From contig OZ020486.1 of assembly GCA_963971405.1 (NCBI GenBank), positions 31,829,419-31,893,418 of the forward strand: 64,000 bases of DNA. The letters run 5' to 3'. The notes below the pieces were generated by a model. The model worked only from the letters and a program-made list of their open reading frames with translations. It was not told the origin of the DNA and did no database searches. Positions 46,012 through 57,960 of the stretch are shown here, piece after piece; the stretch's first letter is position 1; every line of letters starts with the position of its first letter. This DNA is from Psococerastis gibbosa. Its lineage: Eukaryota; Arthropoda; Insecta; Psocodea; Psocidae. Position numbers and translations under genes: made by a program.

Positions 46012-46430
46012 TGGGATTGCTTGAAGTACGTCATTTTGTTTTAGAACATTTTGTGTTCCACTCGTGTTTAAGGGGTGAAAGCGTGAATTTGAAAATATGT
46101 ATTTATACTCGTTTGAAACCTTAATTCACGCTGCTTCTAATGAGACATTAAAAATTCATTTCGGTGGAACATTGCAGGCAGTGGAAGTTTTTGTACTCTA
46201 TGCATGTAAATTCAAAAGTACCCTTTGAACCTGTTTTCCGACGAAACAGTGATGGCTTACCAACTCACCTGAGCCTGAACGAAGAGACGGATAGTAAAAC
46301 TGAATATATGTCTGAAAGTCGAACCCCTTGCCTATCACAACAAGTATAGCATGGTCTGAAAGAGGAAGAATAGACGAAGACATGGGTATAATTTAAATTG
46401 AGATAGGCCTTCTACATCTGCCCAAAAATG
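46012..46430 (-). repeat. Inverted copy of the 48.3-49.4 kb repeat unit
   Basis: CCACTCGTGTTTAAGGGGTG, GTACCCTTTGAACCTGTTTT, and TAGGCCTTCTACATCTGCCC are reverse complements of the unit at 48325-48926, in matching order. With that unit it forms inverted repeats about 1.9 kb apart. Confidence 0.75.
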
Positions 46431-46584
46431 AGCGTCATCCAAGAGTACAGAAATCAGGATGCGCCACGTGGGCGAGTCACAACATGGCGCGTCACCCACC
46501 ACGTGATCGAGTCCCAATATGGCGCGTCACTAGGATTTTCTCCCTACGTCGATAAAGAAGTTTCAGTTCAATGAAAAATAAGTA

Positions 46585-46735
46585 GGAGCGACGGCACAAT
46601 GAGTTAGAAACTGACCTTGGCAAGTTGAGAGTCCGTAGATGGTGGAGCGTCGTATAAAACCGAGATGACTGGAGGAGTGTTGTCGAGCAGGCCAAAGCTG
46701 ATCAAGAGCTGGAGATTCAGAAGAAGAAGAAGAAT
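46585..46735 (+). pseudogene. LINE C-terminal relic
   Basis: The frame reads ELETDLGKLRVRRWWSVV, a stop, then NRDDWRSVVEQAKADQELEI and a run of GAA/AAG codons. RDDWRSVVEQAK matches the R.DEWR..VEEAK end of many LINE polymerases. A similar fragment (GACRWWSVVKNRDEM) lies at 39158-39230. Confidence 0.55.
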
Positions 46736-47974
46736 AATAGGAGAAGGTGAAAATTAAAACTATAAATAATAGAACTGCGCCAAAACACCCTCGAACTACT
46801 TATAAAACAGCTAGTGGCCACAGCTAGTGCGCTGCTAATATTACAAGTAGCCTTAAATACGGTCCCTGTCATGTTTAAGTACATGGGCCACCAGCCAAGG
46901 TACAATAGGTAGGCAGGCACTCCTTGCAACAAGTCCTTGAAGTTCGACAAATAGAAAACTTGTAAACTTACGTAACATGCTTCATTTTCTCAAGTACAGT
47001 TTCCGCAATGCAACTCTATGGCTCTTTGGCAACGCAACGAAAGTTTTATTAACAAAGTCGCCAAGTTAACAAGGGTTTCATTCTCAAGAGTTGCAAGGAA
47101 TTCTCTCGCAAACTTTTCCTAATCCAGAAAATTCAAATTAACCCAGAAAATTATTTAAAAAGTTGCAGGAGAACTAAACACCATTTGGGCTAATTATTTC
47201 TTTCTTAGCTCATTTTCAAGTCTTTTTGTGGAATGTTGCTTAGGCATCTGAGAGTTTGCATTAGCAAAGTAACAGAGCACTTTAGGGCTTAATTAAATGA
47301 AAGAGGGGAGAGGAAAGTGTTTATGGTACAATATGGGGTTTTACAGCTTTTGTAGCCTTGACAATTATTAAATAAACCTGAGGGAAAAATTCTTGAGGAA
47401 CTACTGACCTCCATATGCACATAAAACGCCCCACTGAGTTAAAATGTGAATAGTAGTAATAGACAAAATTCACAACAGGTGAAGTGTCAAAAGAGTAGAG
47501 CATGATATAAACTCACACAAAATCTCATCAGGGGGAAATGTGCCACCTAGAAAACAAATACAGCCATTACGGCGCGGTATTTATACTGGAAAATATTTGT
47601 ATTTAATTTTATAAGGAAATATTCTGTAGCATTTTAAAAACATCATAAAATTGCATTAAGAAAACATCTGAAGCCGTTGTAACCGGTTTAACTTTTAAAT
47701 TTCTTACATTCATAAATTATCAGCTGTTCGTTGTCTCTAATTGATTAGACTGATTGCATAATCATCTAAAGTTACAGCAAACTCCCTCATGCCCCCAAAA
47801 ACCAAAAACATCCCAAAATGGCTGGACGGACTGTAGTATCAGAATTTCATATAGCGATTTCCCAATGTAATAGCAAGGCTTCAAGCAAAGCAGTACGCTA
47901 GTGTCCCACTTTTTATTTAAACAAAATATTCTAACGTTAGATCCTTGGACAATAAATAATTTTATTAATATATA

Positions 47975-48205
47975 TTATTAATTTTGTTTTCCTACATATA
48001 CGACAGTACTACAAATAAGGAAACCTTTGTGATGGTCGAACTTTTCGATTTTGAGATTTCAACGAATTTATACGTTTTGAGGTACCAGGAACCAAAAAGT
48101 TGGTTTTTACGAAATGTCTGTCTGTCGGTCTGTGGCCCAGCAACTCCAGAGAATATTATGGAATTCGGTGTGTAGGTTCAGAAACATATTGTCAAGTTTT
48201 TGAAG
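47975..48205 (+). repeat. Interspersed repeat family P, copy 3
   Basis: ACCTTTGTGATGGTCGAACT, GTTTTGAGGTACCAGGAACC and ACGAAATGTCTGTCTGTCGG match copies 1, 2 and 4. The right half is lost. Confidence 0.6.
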
Positions 48206-48324
48206 TGAAACGTCTTTAGGCGCACCACATACAGATTTTAGCAGGGTAGTAAGTTGAGCTGGTTCGTGACGGCCCTCCTGTGGCGCGACACGCTCGATGG
48301 GGTGCCTGAACACCACATTTAAAT

Positions 48325-48926
48325 TACATGGGCGGGTTTAAAGCAACGTTTTGGGCAGATGTAGAAGGCCTAACTCAATTTAAATTATACCCATGTCTTC
48401 GTCTATTCTTCCTCTTTCTGACCATGCTATACTTGATGTGATAGGGCCAGGGGTTCGACTTCGGTGGGTGGAAACGTGATGGGGTGCGCCCAATTTTGCC
48501 GAATTTCGGTGAAAATAGGACTTTTTCAGCAGCGTTTTTGGAGGGGTTAATATCACTTTGAAATCATCAAACTAATTTAGTTCTTTTTCACCTTTCTTAC
48601 TCATTCCAGACATATATTCAGTTTTACTATCCACCTCTTAGTTCAGGCTCAGGTGAGTGCGTAAGCCATCCGTGTTTCGGGAGAAAACAGGTTCAAAGGG
48701 TACATTTACCATTACATGCATAGAGTAAAAACATTCCACAGCCTGCAATTTTCAACCGAAATTAATTTGTAATGTCTCATTAGAAGCAGTATGAATTAAA
48801 GTTTCAAACGAGTATAAATACATAGTTTAAAAATGAACCCTTCACCCCTTAAACACGAGTGGAACTTGTGGAGCGAGTGGAATTTGTAAAAAATGACGCG
48901 ATAAAATTAATTTCCAGCAATCCCAT
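48325..48926 (+). repeat. Tandem repeat unit 1 (about 600 bp)
   Basis: It runs from ATGGGCGGGTTTAAAGCAAC through GGTTCGACTTCGG, GTACATTTACCATTACATGC and CCCTTCACCCCTTAAACACG to CCAGCAATCCCATTTG, where unit 2 begins with the same ATGGGCGGGTTTAAAGCAA. Confidence 0.8.
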
Positions 48927-49446
48927 TTGAATTGCATGGGCGGGTTTAAAGCAATTTTTTGGGACGATTTAGAAGGCCTATTTTAATTTTAATTATACCC
49001 ATGTCTTAGCCTATTCTTCCTCTTTCAGGCCATGCTATATTTGCTATGATAGGGCAAAGGGTTCGACTTTGGGGGGAGGAAACGTGAGGAAGTGCGCCCA
49101 AATCGGCCGATTATCAGCGAAAATAGGCCTTTTTCAGCCGCGTTTCCTTCAGTCTCAGGTGAGTGTATAAGCCATCCGTGTTTCGGCGGAAAACAGGTTC
49201 AAAGGGTACTCTTCCAATTACATACATAGAGTAAAAAAATTCCACAGCCTGCAATTTTCATTCTCATTAGAAGCAAATGAATTAAGGTTTCAAACTAGTA
49301 TAAATACATAGTTTAAAAATGAACCCTTCACCCCTTCAACGAATATAAATACATAGTTTCAAATTTACCTCTTCACCCCTTAAACACGAGTAGAACACAA
49401 AATTAGTAAACTGAGACGCATTTCCAGCAATCCCATTTGAATTGCA
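48927..49446 (+). repeat. Tandem repeat unit 2 (about 520 bp)
   Basis: It matches unit 1 head to tail but lacks about 80-90 bp after CAGCCGCGTTT, and it carries an extra short duplication of ATAAATACATAGTTT near 49340. It ends with the same CCAGCAATCCCATTTGAATT as unit 1. Confidence 0.8.
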
Positions 49447-49714
49447 TTTGCGGTTAACTTAACTACTTAAAACAATTATTTGTTTTACATTGTGAGGCTA
49501 GTTTGTGTATTTAGCGGTTTGGTAATATTGAAAAATACTACATTTTGAAAAAATAATATGTATTGAAAAAACCGAGCGTGTGCTTAAGACCGCACGGCAG
49601 AAGTGAAAACTTCATTAGCATGCCCTATCAATTTAGTACAATTTTAGTACGTACTCGTATATGTAGTAAATAATATTATGCATTATGTAGTATTATTAGG
49701 GATTGTGTTCGTAG

Positions 49715-50741
49715 CAGTGCCGGATTAACCCCTGGGGGGGGGGGGGCACAAGATATGTGGGGGCCGTTGGTGCAAACCAGAGGCGGTCCCAGACCTCATA
49801 CAAGAAGGAGGCACTTGTCAGTGGCGTAACAATAGGTTTTCGATTATTAGGCGCCCCTCCACCAATTTTCATAAAAAGCTCGGTTCGGAGAATATGAGGG
49901 GGGCCGGGGGTCTCCCACGGGGGAGAAGTTTAGCGGAAACAGACCTGAAATAGTTTATTTTTTTTCGTATTTTGGGTGCAGTAACTTTGAGATTTTACAG
50001 GGAATTAATATAATTGCGAACAAATTAAAATTAAAAATTTAAATAGGGCTGAAATATAGAGGTTTTCAGAGCAATAAGGGTTATATGTACTATATATAAC
50101 AGAGAATTAATATAATTGCGAACAAGGGGGGCCCGGGGGTCCCCCCGGGTGATTTTTTTTTTTAAATAGGGCTGAAATATAGAGGTTTTACTCATTTTCA
50201 GAGCAATAAGGGTTATATGTACTATATATTACAGGGAATTAATATAAGTGTCAATTATGGGGGCCCGGAGGTTTCCCCGGAAATATTGGGGTTCTACGCA
50301 TTTGGAGAGGAATAAGATTTATAAATTACAGGTAATTAATACAATTGTGAACAAGGTCGACCGGGGGTCTCCCCTGGGAGAAAGTATTTGAAAAATAGTA
50401 CTGAAATAGAGGGGTTTTACGCATTTTGAGTGCAGTAACACTTAGATTTTAAAGGCAAAGAATAGAACTGTCTTCCAATCCAAGGGGGGGGGGGGGTGGC
50501 AATTGCCCGCAGTGCCGGTCGCTGCGTCCACCTCTGGTGCAAATTTATCTAAAATTCAAAGATCTACCAGCTTTGCAGCACAAAAAAAAAAAAAAAAAAC
50601 ATAATCTCCCACCAATTTCAAAACTTTTAATTTTTGTATATCTTTATCTAAAAACTTTCGTTTGGGGGGGGGGCGGAATTTTGGCATTTTTGGGGGGCCG
50701 GGGGCCTGTGCCCCAAGTGCCCATGGGTTAATCCGGCACTG
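49715..50741. mobile_element. hAT-type element (outer of two), perfect 8-bp target duplication
   Basis: Termini CAGTGCCGGATTAACCC and its exact complement (17 bases). GTTCGTAG is repeated at 49707-49714 and 50742-50749. The element's own sequence is about 268 bp; the remainder is a second hAT-type insertion with its duplication. G- and C-runs lie just inside both ends. Non-coding. Confidence 0.9.
49778..50536. mobile_element. hAT-type element nested inside the 49715 element, with internal tandem units
   Basis: Termini are CAGAGGCGG and CCACCTCTG. The target duplication is GTGCAAAC / GTGCAAAT (49770-49777, 50537-50544), with one mismatch. The interior (about 49960-50470) is made of three to four imperfect units of about 120-130 bp, each with AATAGGGCTGAAATATAGAG, AGAGCAATAAGGGTTATA and GGGAATTAATATAA-like blocks and a G/C-rich palindromic part. 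Non-coding. Confidence 0.85.
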
Positions 50742-50907
50742 GTTCGTAGATTGAATTAGAAACAAGAAATTAATACTATAATATATAATATTGTATTATA
50801 TAAATTGATTGGGATTGCCAAAGAAGTTTCACTTCTGCCGTGTGGTCTTAGGCACACACTCGGTTTTTTTTGTTTTTTTTTCATTTTTATGATAACTTCA
50901 TTGTGGG

Positions 50908-51637
50908 CAGGGGCGGATTAAACATAAAGTTTTGGGAGGGGCGGATCTTATTTGAAAAGCAAGTGCCCCCATTCCGACGTTGCCGTTGTCACTAACACTT
51001 CTTTAAAAGCCAATGTGCCTGATGCAGATGCGGGAAGAATTTGAATATATAAGTGCAAATAGTTTGGTTTTATGCATTTTTACAGGAAAATTGCAGATAT
51101 TTTATAGCTTACAAAGCAATGCCTTTAAAATGCTTATTCGCATATATCTGGAAACAGGGGGGGGGGGTCTCCCTCGGGGGGAAAATGTGAAAATATTTGT
51201 TCGAATAGTGGGGTTTACGCATTTTAACAGCAGTAAAGTATAGATTTTTAGAGCTTACAAAGGAATGCTTTAATGCTTATTCATATTGCTGGAAACAGGG
51301 GGACCCGGGGGTGAAAATGTAAGTGCTAAATAGTGGGGTTTTACGCATTTCAACAGCAGTAAAGACATTAGTATAGATCTTACAAAGGAAAAGCATATTT
51401 TAAAGCTTACAATTTTTGCAGCAAATAATAGGGCCAAAGGCCCTCTCTTACAATTAACTGCTTACAAATAATATTGTAATAAACAGTAAGTAACTTAATC
51501 TTCTCATTCTCACATCTATTTCTATTCATTCTCTCACGCAATCACTCTATGTGATAGAACGTTTTTTCATAGGTTAGGGTGCTTTCGGGGGGGGGGGGGG
51601 GGCGACCGCCCCACCGCCCCCCTTTAATCCACCTCTG
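50908..51637. mobile_element. hAT-type element, perfect 8-bp target duplication
   Basis: Termini are CAGGGGCGGATTAAA and, reverse-complemented, CAGAGGTGGATTAAA (13 of 15). ATTGTGGG lies at 50900-50907 and 51638-51645. The interior has two or three imperfect units with GGGGTTTACGCATTTTAACA and CTTACAAAGGAATGC, G-runs and a C-run end. It is related to 49778-50536 and to the fragment at 20215. Confidence 0.9.
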
Positions 51638-52814
51638 ATTGTGGGGCGTTTTACACCCCAGTAAAACCAGAAAACGACTAAAAACATGTCTTCTCAAAAA
51701 ATGTTCCGACAATTTCTTTAAATTCCAATATATAGAAAGAAAGGAAAAAAGTTGTCTTTATTTTCCATATGGGGGAAATTGCAGTACTTACTAATTTGAA
51801 CAAAACTCAAGGTCAGGTTCAGAACGCAGAAAAAATTAAAATGACTGAATTCTTCAGGTGTTTTCAAGAGCAATGATTTTTGTTTAAAGAAATTTTTTTT
51901 AAGTGTTAATGGATAACCCGCCCATTCTTGACTATGCAATTGTCCCCTCGATCAATCTATCGCTTATGGATATATGGCAAATCTATAGACAGACGATATT
52001 TAACAGTGGAACTATTACAGAACCTACACAAATTGGTAAATAGGAAAGCATGAACGGGGTCACTCGCACCGGCTCTTTATTTAACAGACTGTTGCAACAA
52101 AAACACAAAAACAGAGCAGTAACTAGAAACTGTCATAGCCGGGGATGGTCGTCGCTTTTATTATAAACATGAAGGGATTGAAGTCAACTTTAACGTACTT
52201 TATGACAAGGTAACTTGAACGCTAATGCAGTGCGGTTTTACATATCAAATGCAAAAGAGCCCTTTGATGCGCCCCACAATGAGTCTTCATAGAAAGGTTG
52301 CCAAGTGCATTGCTCACTCACCTTTCCCGGGGGCGGCTTTTGAGTCGTTTGACACTCAGCAAGTTAATGCACCACCCTCACATGGTTTCACCCTCAACCC
52401 TCGAAATAAGCTGATTCCTCTCTGGTTTTAGCCTTTCAGCGACAACAATGACATTTTGGATGAAGTGCTATTCCTATTGGACAAACGCAGCCAGAGACTC
52501 GTACTTGAACTTGGTTAAGTTATGCTTTACGCCTGTTACATTGGGTCAGTGGTAAGCTTTTCGAAAGTTGAACATTATTGTTTCTAGCCGGTGTAGGTTG
52601 ACATCAAGGACGGGAACCAGTGTAGCGGCCGAAAATGCATTCGGTTACAATGCCAGTAATGTCCGAATCCATGGGTAACGTTCAATGGGCCACTACAAGC
52701 AAGTACGTGTAAACCTACGTCCATAAAAAGCTCCTCAAATGATAATGCAAACGAGAACACGAGGACTGCGTTCTCGTTTCAGTCGCTTGTCTTATTTAGT
52801 CTGACATTGTCAAC

Positions 52815-53220
52815 CAATGTCGGGGGGGAGGGGGTCAGTCACGGGGGTCATGAACCCCTTTAAATAAATAAATTCATAAGATAAAAAATCCTACAAAAAT
52901 AACAACAAATGAAAAAAAGAGAAAATAATAATAATAGGTCAGGCACTCATTCATTCACTCACTCACATCACTCCCCAGAAATTGTTGTCAGGCTGTCCTA
53001 AATCTCCTCAAATTATTCTGTGTCCTAGTTTCTTCTGGTAAGGAATTCCAAAGCATATAGGGGTGTTTACAGCGAAGGAGAGATTCAAAACCATTTCGTT
53101 TTCACATTAATTTTTTTTAAAACGATTTCTCGGGAGAGGGGGGCGGGGGGGGGGGTATAGACTACACCTATACATGCAACATGTGACCCCCTCCTAAACT
53201 TTCCACTGGATCCACCCTTG
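52815..53220. mobile_element. 406-bp hAT-like MITE, perfect 8-bp target duplication
   Basis: TTGTCAAC is repeated at 52807-52814 and 53221-53228. The termini are short and imperfect (CAATGTCGG and, reverse-complemented, CAAGGGTGGATCC). The interior has G-runs near both ends and no coding capacity. Assignment rests mostly on the duplication length. Confidence 0.65.
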
Positions 53221-53228
53221 TTGTCAAC

Positions 53229-55939
53229 AGTTAACCGTCACAATTCAAATACATTAATGCTCGTTTGCCTTATTTAGTCTGCCGTTAGCCTTGCGTCACA
53301 AAGGCTTCTCAAAACTGTTAACAGTGATTTCAGGTACATTACTGGTACATTTCCGATTTCTGGTGGCTCCAATCGTTATTTATTGCAATACGGAGGACAA
53401 TGTGTCTGTTGCCATTTATCCAGAATCTAGTAAATGGCATTACTTTTCTCCCAGAATTCCATAATTGTCCAAATGATAGGTAGGTGCCACACACATCTTC
53501 ATTAAATAAAATTTAAAAAGAGAAGAATTGCCTGAAACTTAGTTAAGTCGCTTATTCAACCATCGTTCAAATGAAAATTATCTGCTGCTACAATATTCCT
53601 AGTTTAAAATCACACGAAGGTAATTTTAATTACCATTTCAGGACAATTATTTACCTAGGTAGACCATTTTCTTGAAATTAAATTGAAAGAAAGAAAAGAG
53701 ATAGGCCTAGATAAAAGAATAATATAGCAACGTTTTAAAACCACATAACCAATCATGACGCTACCAACAACTTAACATCCCCTAAGGGCCAAAGACACTA
53801 CTTTTAATTTTCCTCCAGCTTTCTAATGTCCGAGGAACGGTCGCGATCACCCTAAAGTAACGAATTCGATATTATTACAGGATACACATTATAAAGGAGA
53901 CTTAAGCATCTCGTTTATAATGTAAATCTCCATTTAAATCAAAGACGAATATCCCAACTTCCTAAACGATTCCGATCAATAAATAAACTTAGAGCTCGAA
54001 AAATTAAATTTTCTCCTACCAGAAATGGGCAAGAGGGTAATCGTTAAACTGGGGAGTGGCGAAGAAAATCTTAATCCCGCCGAGATTTGTGGGCTCCCCG
54101 AAGAACATTGGGCCGGCAAATCGGATGTCACATGGATTATTGAATAGCCCCCCCACTGCGAATTGATTCCCATAGTCTCGGAATTCCCTTTTATTTCTCC
54201 TCTACTTATAGCCCAAGTGGTTTAGAAATGCATGGAAAAGCATTGTCAGTGGGAATGGTTTGGGCATTCTGTTAACACCAACCCTATCAATTGTACATTA
54301 GTAATATAGAATAAATAATACAGATATAATTAAATAGGCGTACTTAGATTATTCATTCTCACAGCCTTTTTCGACATTACTACCTATCACCCTATTTAGT
54401 TTGTTATAGCTACGATAATAATTCTTTTTTGATGTCAAAATTAACTGGAATTCAAAATTATGCTTTCCAATTTCTGTTGCGTTCATGTGGAACGAATGGT
54501 TCAACATCGAGCTCAAAACTCTAGAGGTGTGCCGTTCCTGGTGATTTCAAGAGCTTGTGTTACCAGTTCCAGTGACAAAATATACGGTTCCTAATATGCG
54601 TTCATTTAGGAACCGGTTCTTGGCTTGGGCTCAATCCCAACACTGGCGACTGGTAATCGTGTCCTACTCACTCCTATACATACTCTGTAGAAACCAGTTC
54701 GCCAATGGTAAGCTTGTATATAAAATTATAAATAAGTAAATAACTAAAAACTATTATCGCGTTTCTATTTTTCCGTGACCATTTCATCAGATGTCACCAT
54801 TTTGCATTGCAACCTCAAGAAACTAATATTTTTGTGTTCAGGAGCCGTTGCAACTAGTTCCCAGCTTAATAACCGTTCTTAGGAACGACTCCTGTTAGAA
54901 CGACCCACCTCTACAAAACATCCGTATAATTTCGTGATATCAATTGTGTTCTTCACCTTGTTAATCAAAATAATTTATTTTAATTCTTAATTTATTCTAG
55001 AAAAAATTATAGCCTACTTTGGCTAATTTGGACCACTGGTCATAATTTAAGTAATGTTAAGTAAAATTAAGTTTAAGCATATTATCAAATATGATAGGTA
55101 ATACGACGAAGAGGTGAAGATGAAATTTCGATTGCCCCAGGAATTCATCATTTCAATTAGAATTAACGCATTCATGGCTCCGGCTGTCTGTACCCCTTTC
55201 AATTTCCCCCTAATTTATTTTCCAATTACCGAAATAGGCAGCACACACACCGACGAAACCGTGCTGCCATTTACTTAGGCCAGTTTCCATCATCACTTGA
55301 AAAGTCTCAGTAAGGAACTAATGAATACTGGACGGCACCGCCATCTTCCAATGAATGGTATTCCAGTATTATACAAAAAGACATTTCCAGCAATTGTCAT
55401 AGGCTTAAGCCCGAGGAAACCTTACGAAATCAGGTTTATAAGATAAATTATTAACAGAAAGTGCAATGGGGTAGGGTAAAACGCGGGCAGCAGACAGATT
55501 GTCTGCAGGATTTAATGGCCATCAGGCAGTTGGTTGGACCCACTCAATAAAAGCTCTCGTAATGAAAACCCCCATTTATTATAAAGAGTTCAGTAAAATA
55601 TTTTATACTGGTTTTATTCTTTCAGTTTATTTCGCCGGAATGCTTTTCTCAATATTCTCATACAGTACGGGAAATGTTCCGTCCCTCGCGCCTCATTCCG
55701 CAAACTCGTACATTTTTTATTTCAATATTATTAACTCGGAATACGACTCTTCCATCACAATTATCACTACAAAGTAGGCCACCGCAACATTGCCTGGCCT
55801 CCAGTCACCACTCAATGCCGCCTTCCTTTCCTCCCATTTCATTCAGACGCGGATTCATAAAAAGAAGTAATTACCTCAAGAGTTAAAGGCAAGAGTACAA
55901 GAGTAAAGGGTATACCATTTACTCTTACTTTTGCCTATA
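53229..55939. other. Intronic stretch without recognised features
   Basis: No repeat partners or coding signals. Short segments of balanced composition (53980-54180, 55130-55330) lack motifs that I can name. Confidence 0.5.
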
Positions 55940-56110
55940 ATTTATTATCATGGCGATCATGCCAAACCACTGCCTCAGGTTTTTCAACCAGGATGTTCTT
56001 CTTCAGCCGGGAGCCCTCAGTCTTCCGTTGGATTATTACATGCCGAAGGCGATATTTTTCGTTCATTATTATATGGTCCAAGTTCTCTTTTCCAATTCAT
56101 AATATTAAAG
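55940..56110 (-). pseudogene. RTE-type LINE C-terminal relic, second copy
   Basis: The sequence CATGCCAAACCACTGCCTCA and AACCAGGATGTTCTTCTTCA parallels 26674-26720. On the minus strand it encodes the same NILVEKPEAVVWH-like stretch and a YRLRHVIIQ-like stretch, with small indels. It is shorter and more decayed than the copy at 26596. Confidence 0.6.
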
Positions 56111-56647
56111 TACCGCTACTTAATAGTATTTTCTTCCGGACAATGAGCAAAAGCTCGAGAAACGCACTATGGGTGACGGTCGTGCCGCAAGGAAATAATT
56201 GAATTTATTTATTTATATATATATTTGTACAGGTACAGTTTGTAACACCAGTTACACCTATTAAAAAAATATATATATATATATCCAAGAAAATATGAGA
56301 ATGGAATTGCGGTTATTTTCTGCTATGCTCTTCCATTACAAATGTAAAAAATAAAAATAAAAATAAAATAAAAACAATGTAAAATACAACTTAAACTATA
56401 AGCCTACCTAGGTATAAGCTTCATTTGTAAAACTGACATGTTATGAGCACGGCTCCACCTTTTTAAGCTGTTTCTCCTGAAGTAAACGCTCTTGCTGAAA
56501 TATTTATGAATATAAGCACGACATATGCTCCAATTAGGTGCTTCTTTTTATGAATTAGGCGGATCGCCCCTAACTCGGTAGTTTAGAGGTTTTTGAGAAA
56601 AGTTAGATCGCTTTCAAATAAACTAAGGTTTACTGTTACAGACTTAC

Positions 56648-56826
56648 ATTGATTTCTTTGCCGGGCGAATCCTCAACTAGCTGTCTGGTAATGTCTTTGC
56701 AGGAGCGCCGTGCTTTCGACGGTACTTTGCCGTCGTCCTCCCAGTATCGGCTCGGGGAGTGGGCGTACAGAGCGGCGGGCGTTGCATGGGTGATCCGAGT
56801 GTTTGTTACGATCCCAGTGGACTTCC
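56648..56826 (-). CDS. Alkaline phosphatase, next exon (metal and phosphate ligands)
   Basis: This exon has two bases that complete a Gly codon followed by 59 codons. Acceptor is TTTCTACTTTTAG and donor is AAT|GTAAGT; phases are 1 in and 0 out. The product reads GKSTGIVTNTRITHATPAAL, then YAHSPSRYW, and later CKDITRQLVEDSPGK. It fits the family pattern GKS.GIVTTTR.THA.PA..YAH...R.W ... CKDIA.QL. By comparison with the placental enzyme, the His and Thr of THAT correspond to the ligands H153 and S155, and the Arg of SRYW to the phosphate-binding R166, so the active site looks intact here. The exon is too short to stand out as an open frame; the antisense frame on the plus strand is a shadow. 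It lies 4.8 kb downstream (in gene direction) of the serine exon. Confidence 0.95.
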
Positions 56827-57960
56827 CTAAAAGTAGAAATAACCGATAACCTGGTAGCTTAGGTTATAAAGTACGAGTAATTATTAAATATTAAGTAAGT
56901 CAATCTTTATTACATTTTTAGCGCATACAACTATATAGCACTGGTGGTTCAGAGGGGCACCATTAGGATTTTCCCTCAAACACAATTACTAAGCTAAGGC
57001 AACTGAGCGGTTTTGTGCAGATTATAAGATCCTTCGTACATGAAACTAGAGTTCTATATAGGAGCAATGGGACATTCGCTTCCCACAAAAAATATACATT
57101 TTAATTTCTTCTCGTATACCATTAGCCATTGTAGAAACATACCAGATGGTCCCAGGATTAAAAAAAATATTTTTGGCGCTTTAGAATGTCCTATCTCTTC
57201 TACATAGAACTTTACACCAAACTTCAAAAAAGGGGTATCTACTCTTTCTTTAGAACACAGAAATCCGCCGAAAATATCATACGAGATTGGCTCATCAGTG
57301 CATTCGGAATACAACTTATTATCATAATTATTTTATAATGTGAGTAGGCTGCAAGGAAAATATAAGTTGCAAAATAGCAAACCAAGTCATTAGTACAGTA
57401 TGTAGCAGATAATACCGTAACCGTCAGATTCGAAAAAATGACAAACCATATCCAGACTCATGGCTTATAAATTGTTCTTGAATTAAAAGGTTCGTATTCA
57501 AATAGTAAGTTACAAAAATGCCCCGTGCCTACGGAAGACAATAGTAAATTCCCCAAGAAAGGCTCCGCCCCGAATAATCTCACTGAAATACTGTTAACGA
57601 AATTAGAAACTCGATGGAAGGTGGAATTGCTAGAGTTTTAGAACATCGGTAAGGCGCCACACCGCTTGATTAGAAAACAGCTGATGGCTGATTTTTCGAA
57701 AATTGCCCCTTTTCCTCCACTCCCCACAACACCCCTAGTCTCCCCTTCGTGATCCCCGACAAAGCCCCACTTAATTATTTCAACCACAATGGTTGCCTCT
57801 TTACCCTTGCGTACTTCTAAATTAATTCAGTTGAAGCCTCTTTTTTTTGGAAACTCTGCGATTCATTTGTTGGAATATAAATAAAATATATATAAGATAA
57901 GAAACTCTGCCACTGGAATTTCTATGATTTCCTTTATTCCTATTCCTACTTTAAATAATT

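Larger units (their letters stand above)
49566..50868. mobile_element. Inverted-repeat element split by two nested hAT insertions
   Basis: The left arm ACCGAGCGTGTGCTTAAGAC + CGCACGGCAGAAGTGAAAAC (from 49571) pairs with the right arm, whose complement reads ACCGAGTGTGTGCCTAAGAC + CACACGGCAGAAGTGAAACT (to 50862). About 36 of 40 bases agree. Removing the hAT element at 49715-50741 leaves an original element of about 265 bp. A related arm (AAGAAGTGAAACTTCCTTAT) also occurs near 45711. Target duplication not determined. Confidence 0.7.
2536..56647 (-). other. 54.1-kb intron of the alkaline phosphatase gene
   Basis: This is the DNA between two consecutive phosphatase exons. It has a GTAAGT donor at the high-coordinate end and a T-rich CAG acceptor at 2536 onward. 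Residues on either side are adjacent in the family alignment (..SPGKEIN | VLLGGGRR..), so no exon is expected inside. It contains most of the mobile elements listed here, in both orientations. No nested host gene was recognised. Confidence 0.85.

Noticed and set aside
56649-56849. Plus-strand open frame of 66 codons
   Set aside because: Antisense shadow of the phosphatase exon at 56648-56826.
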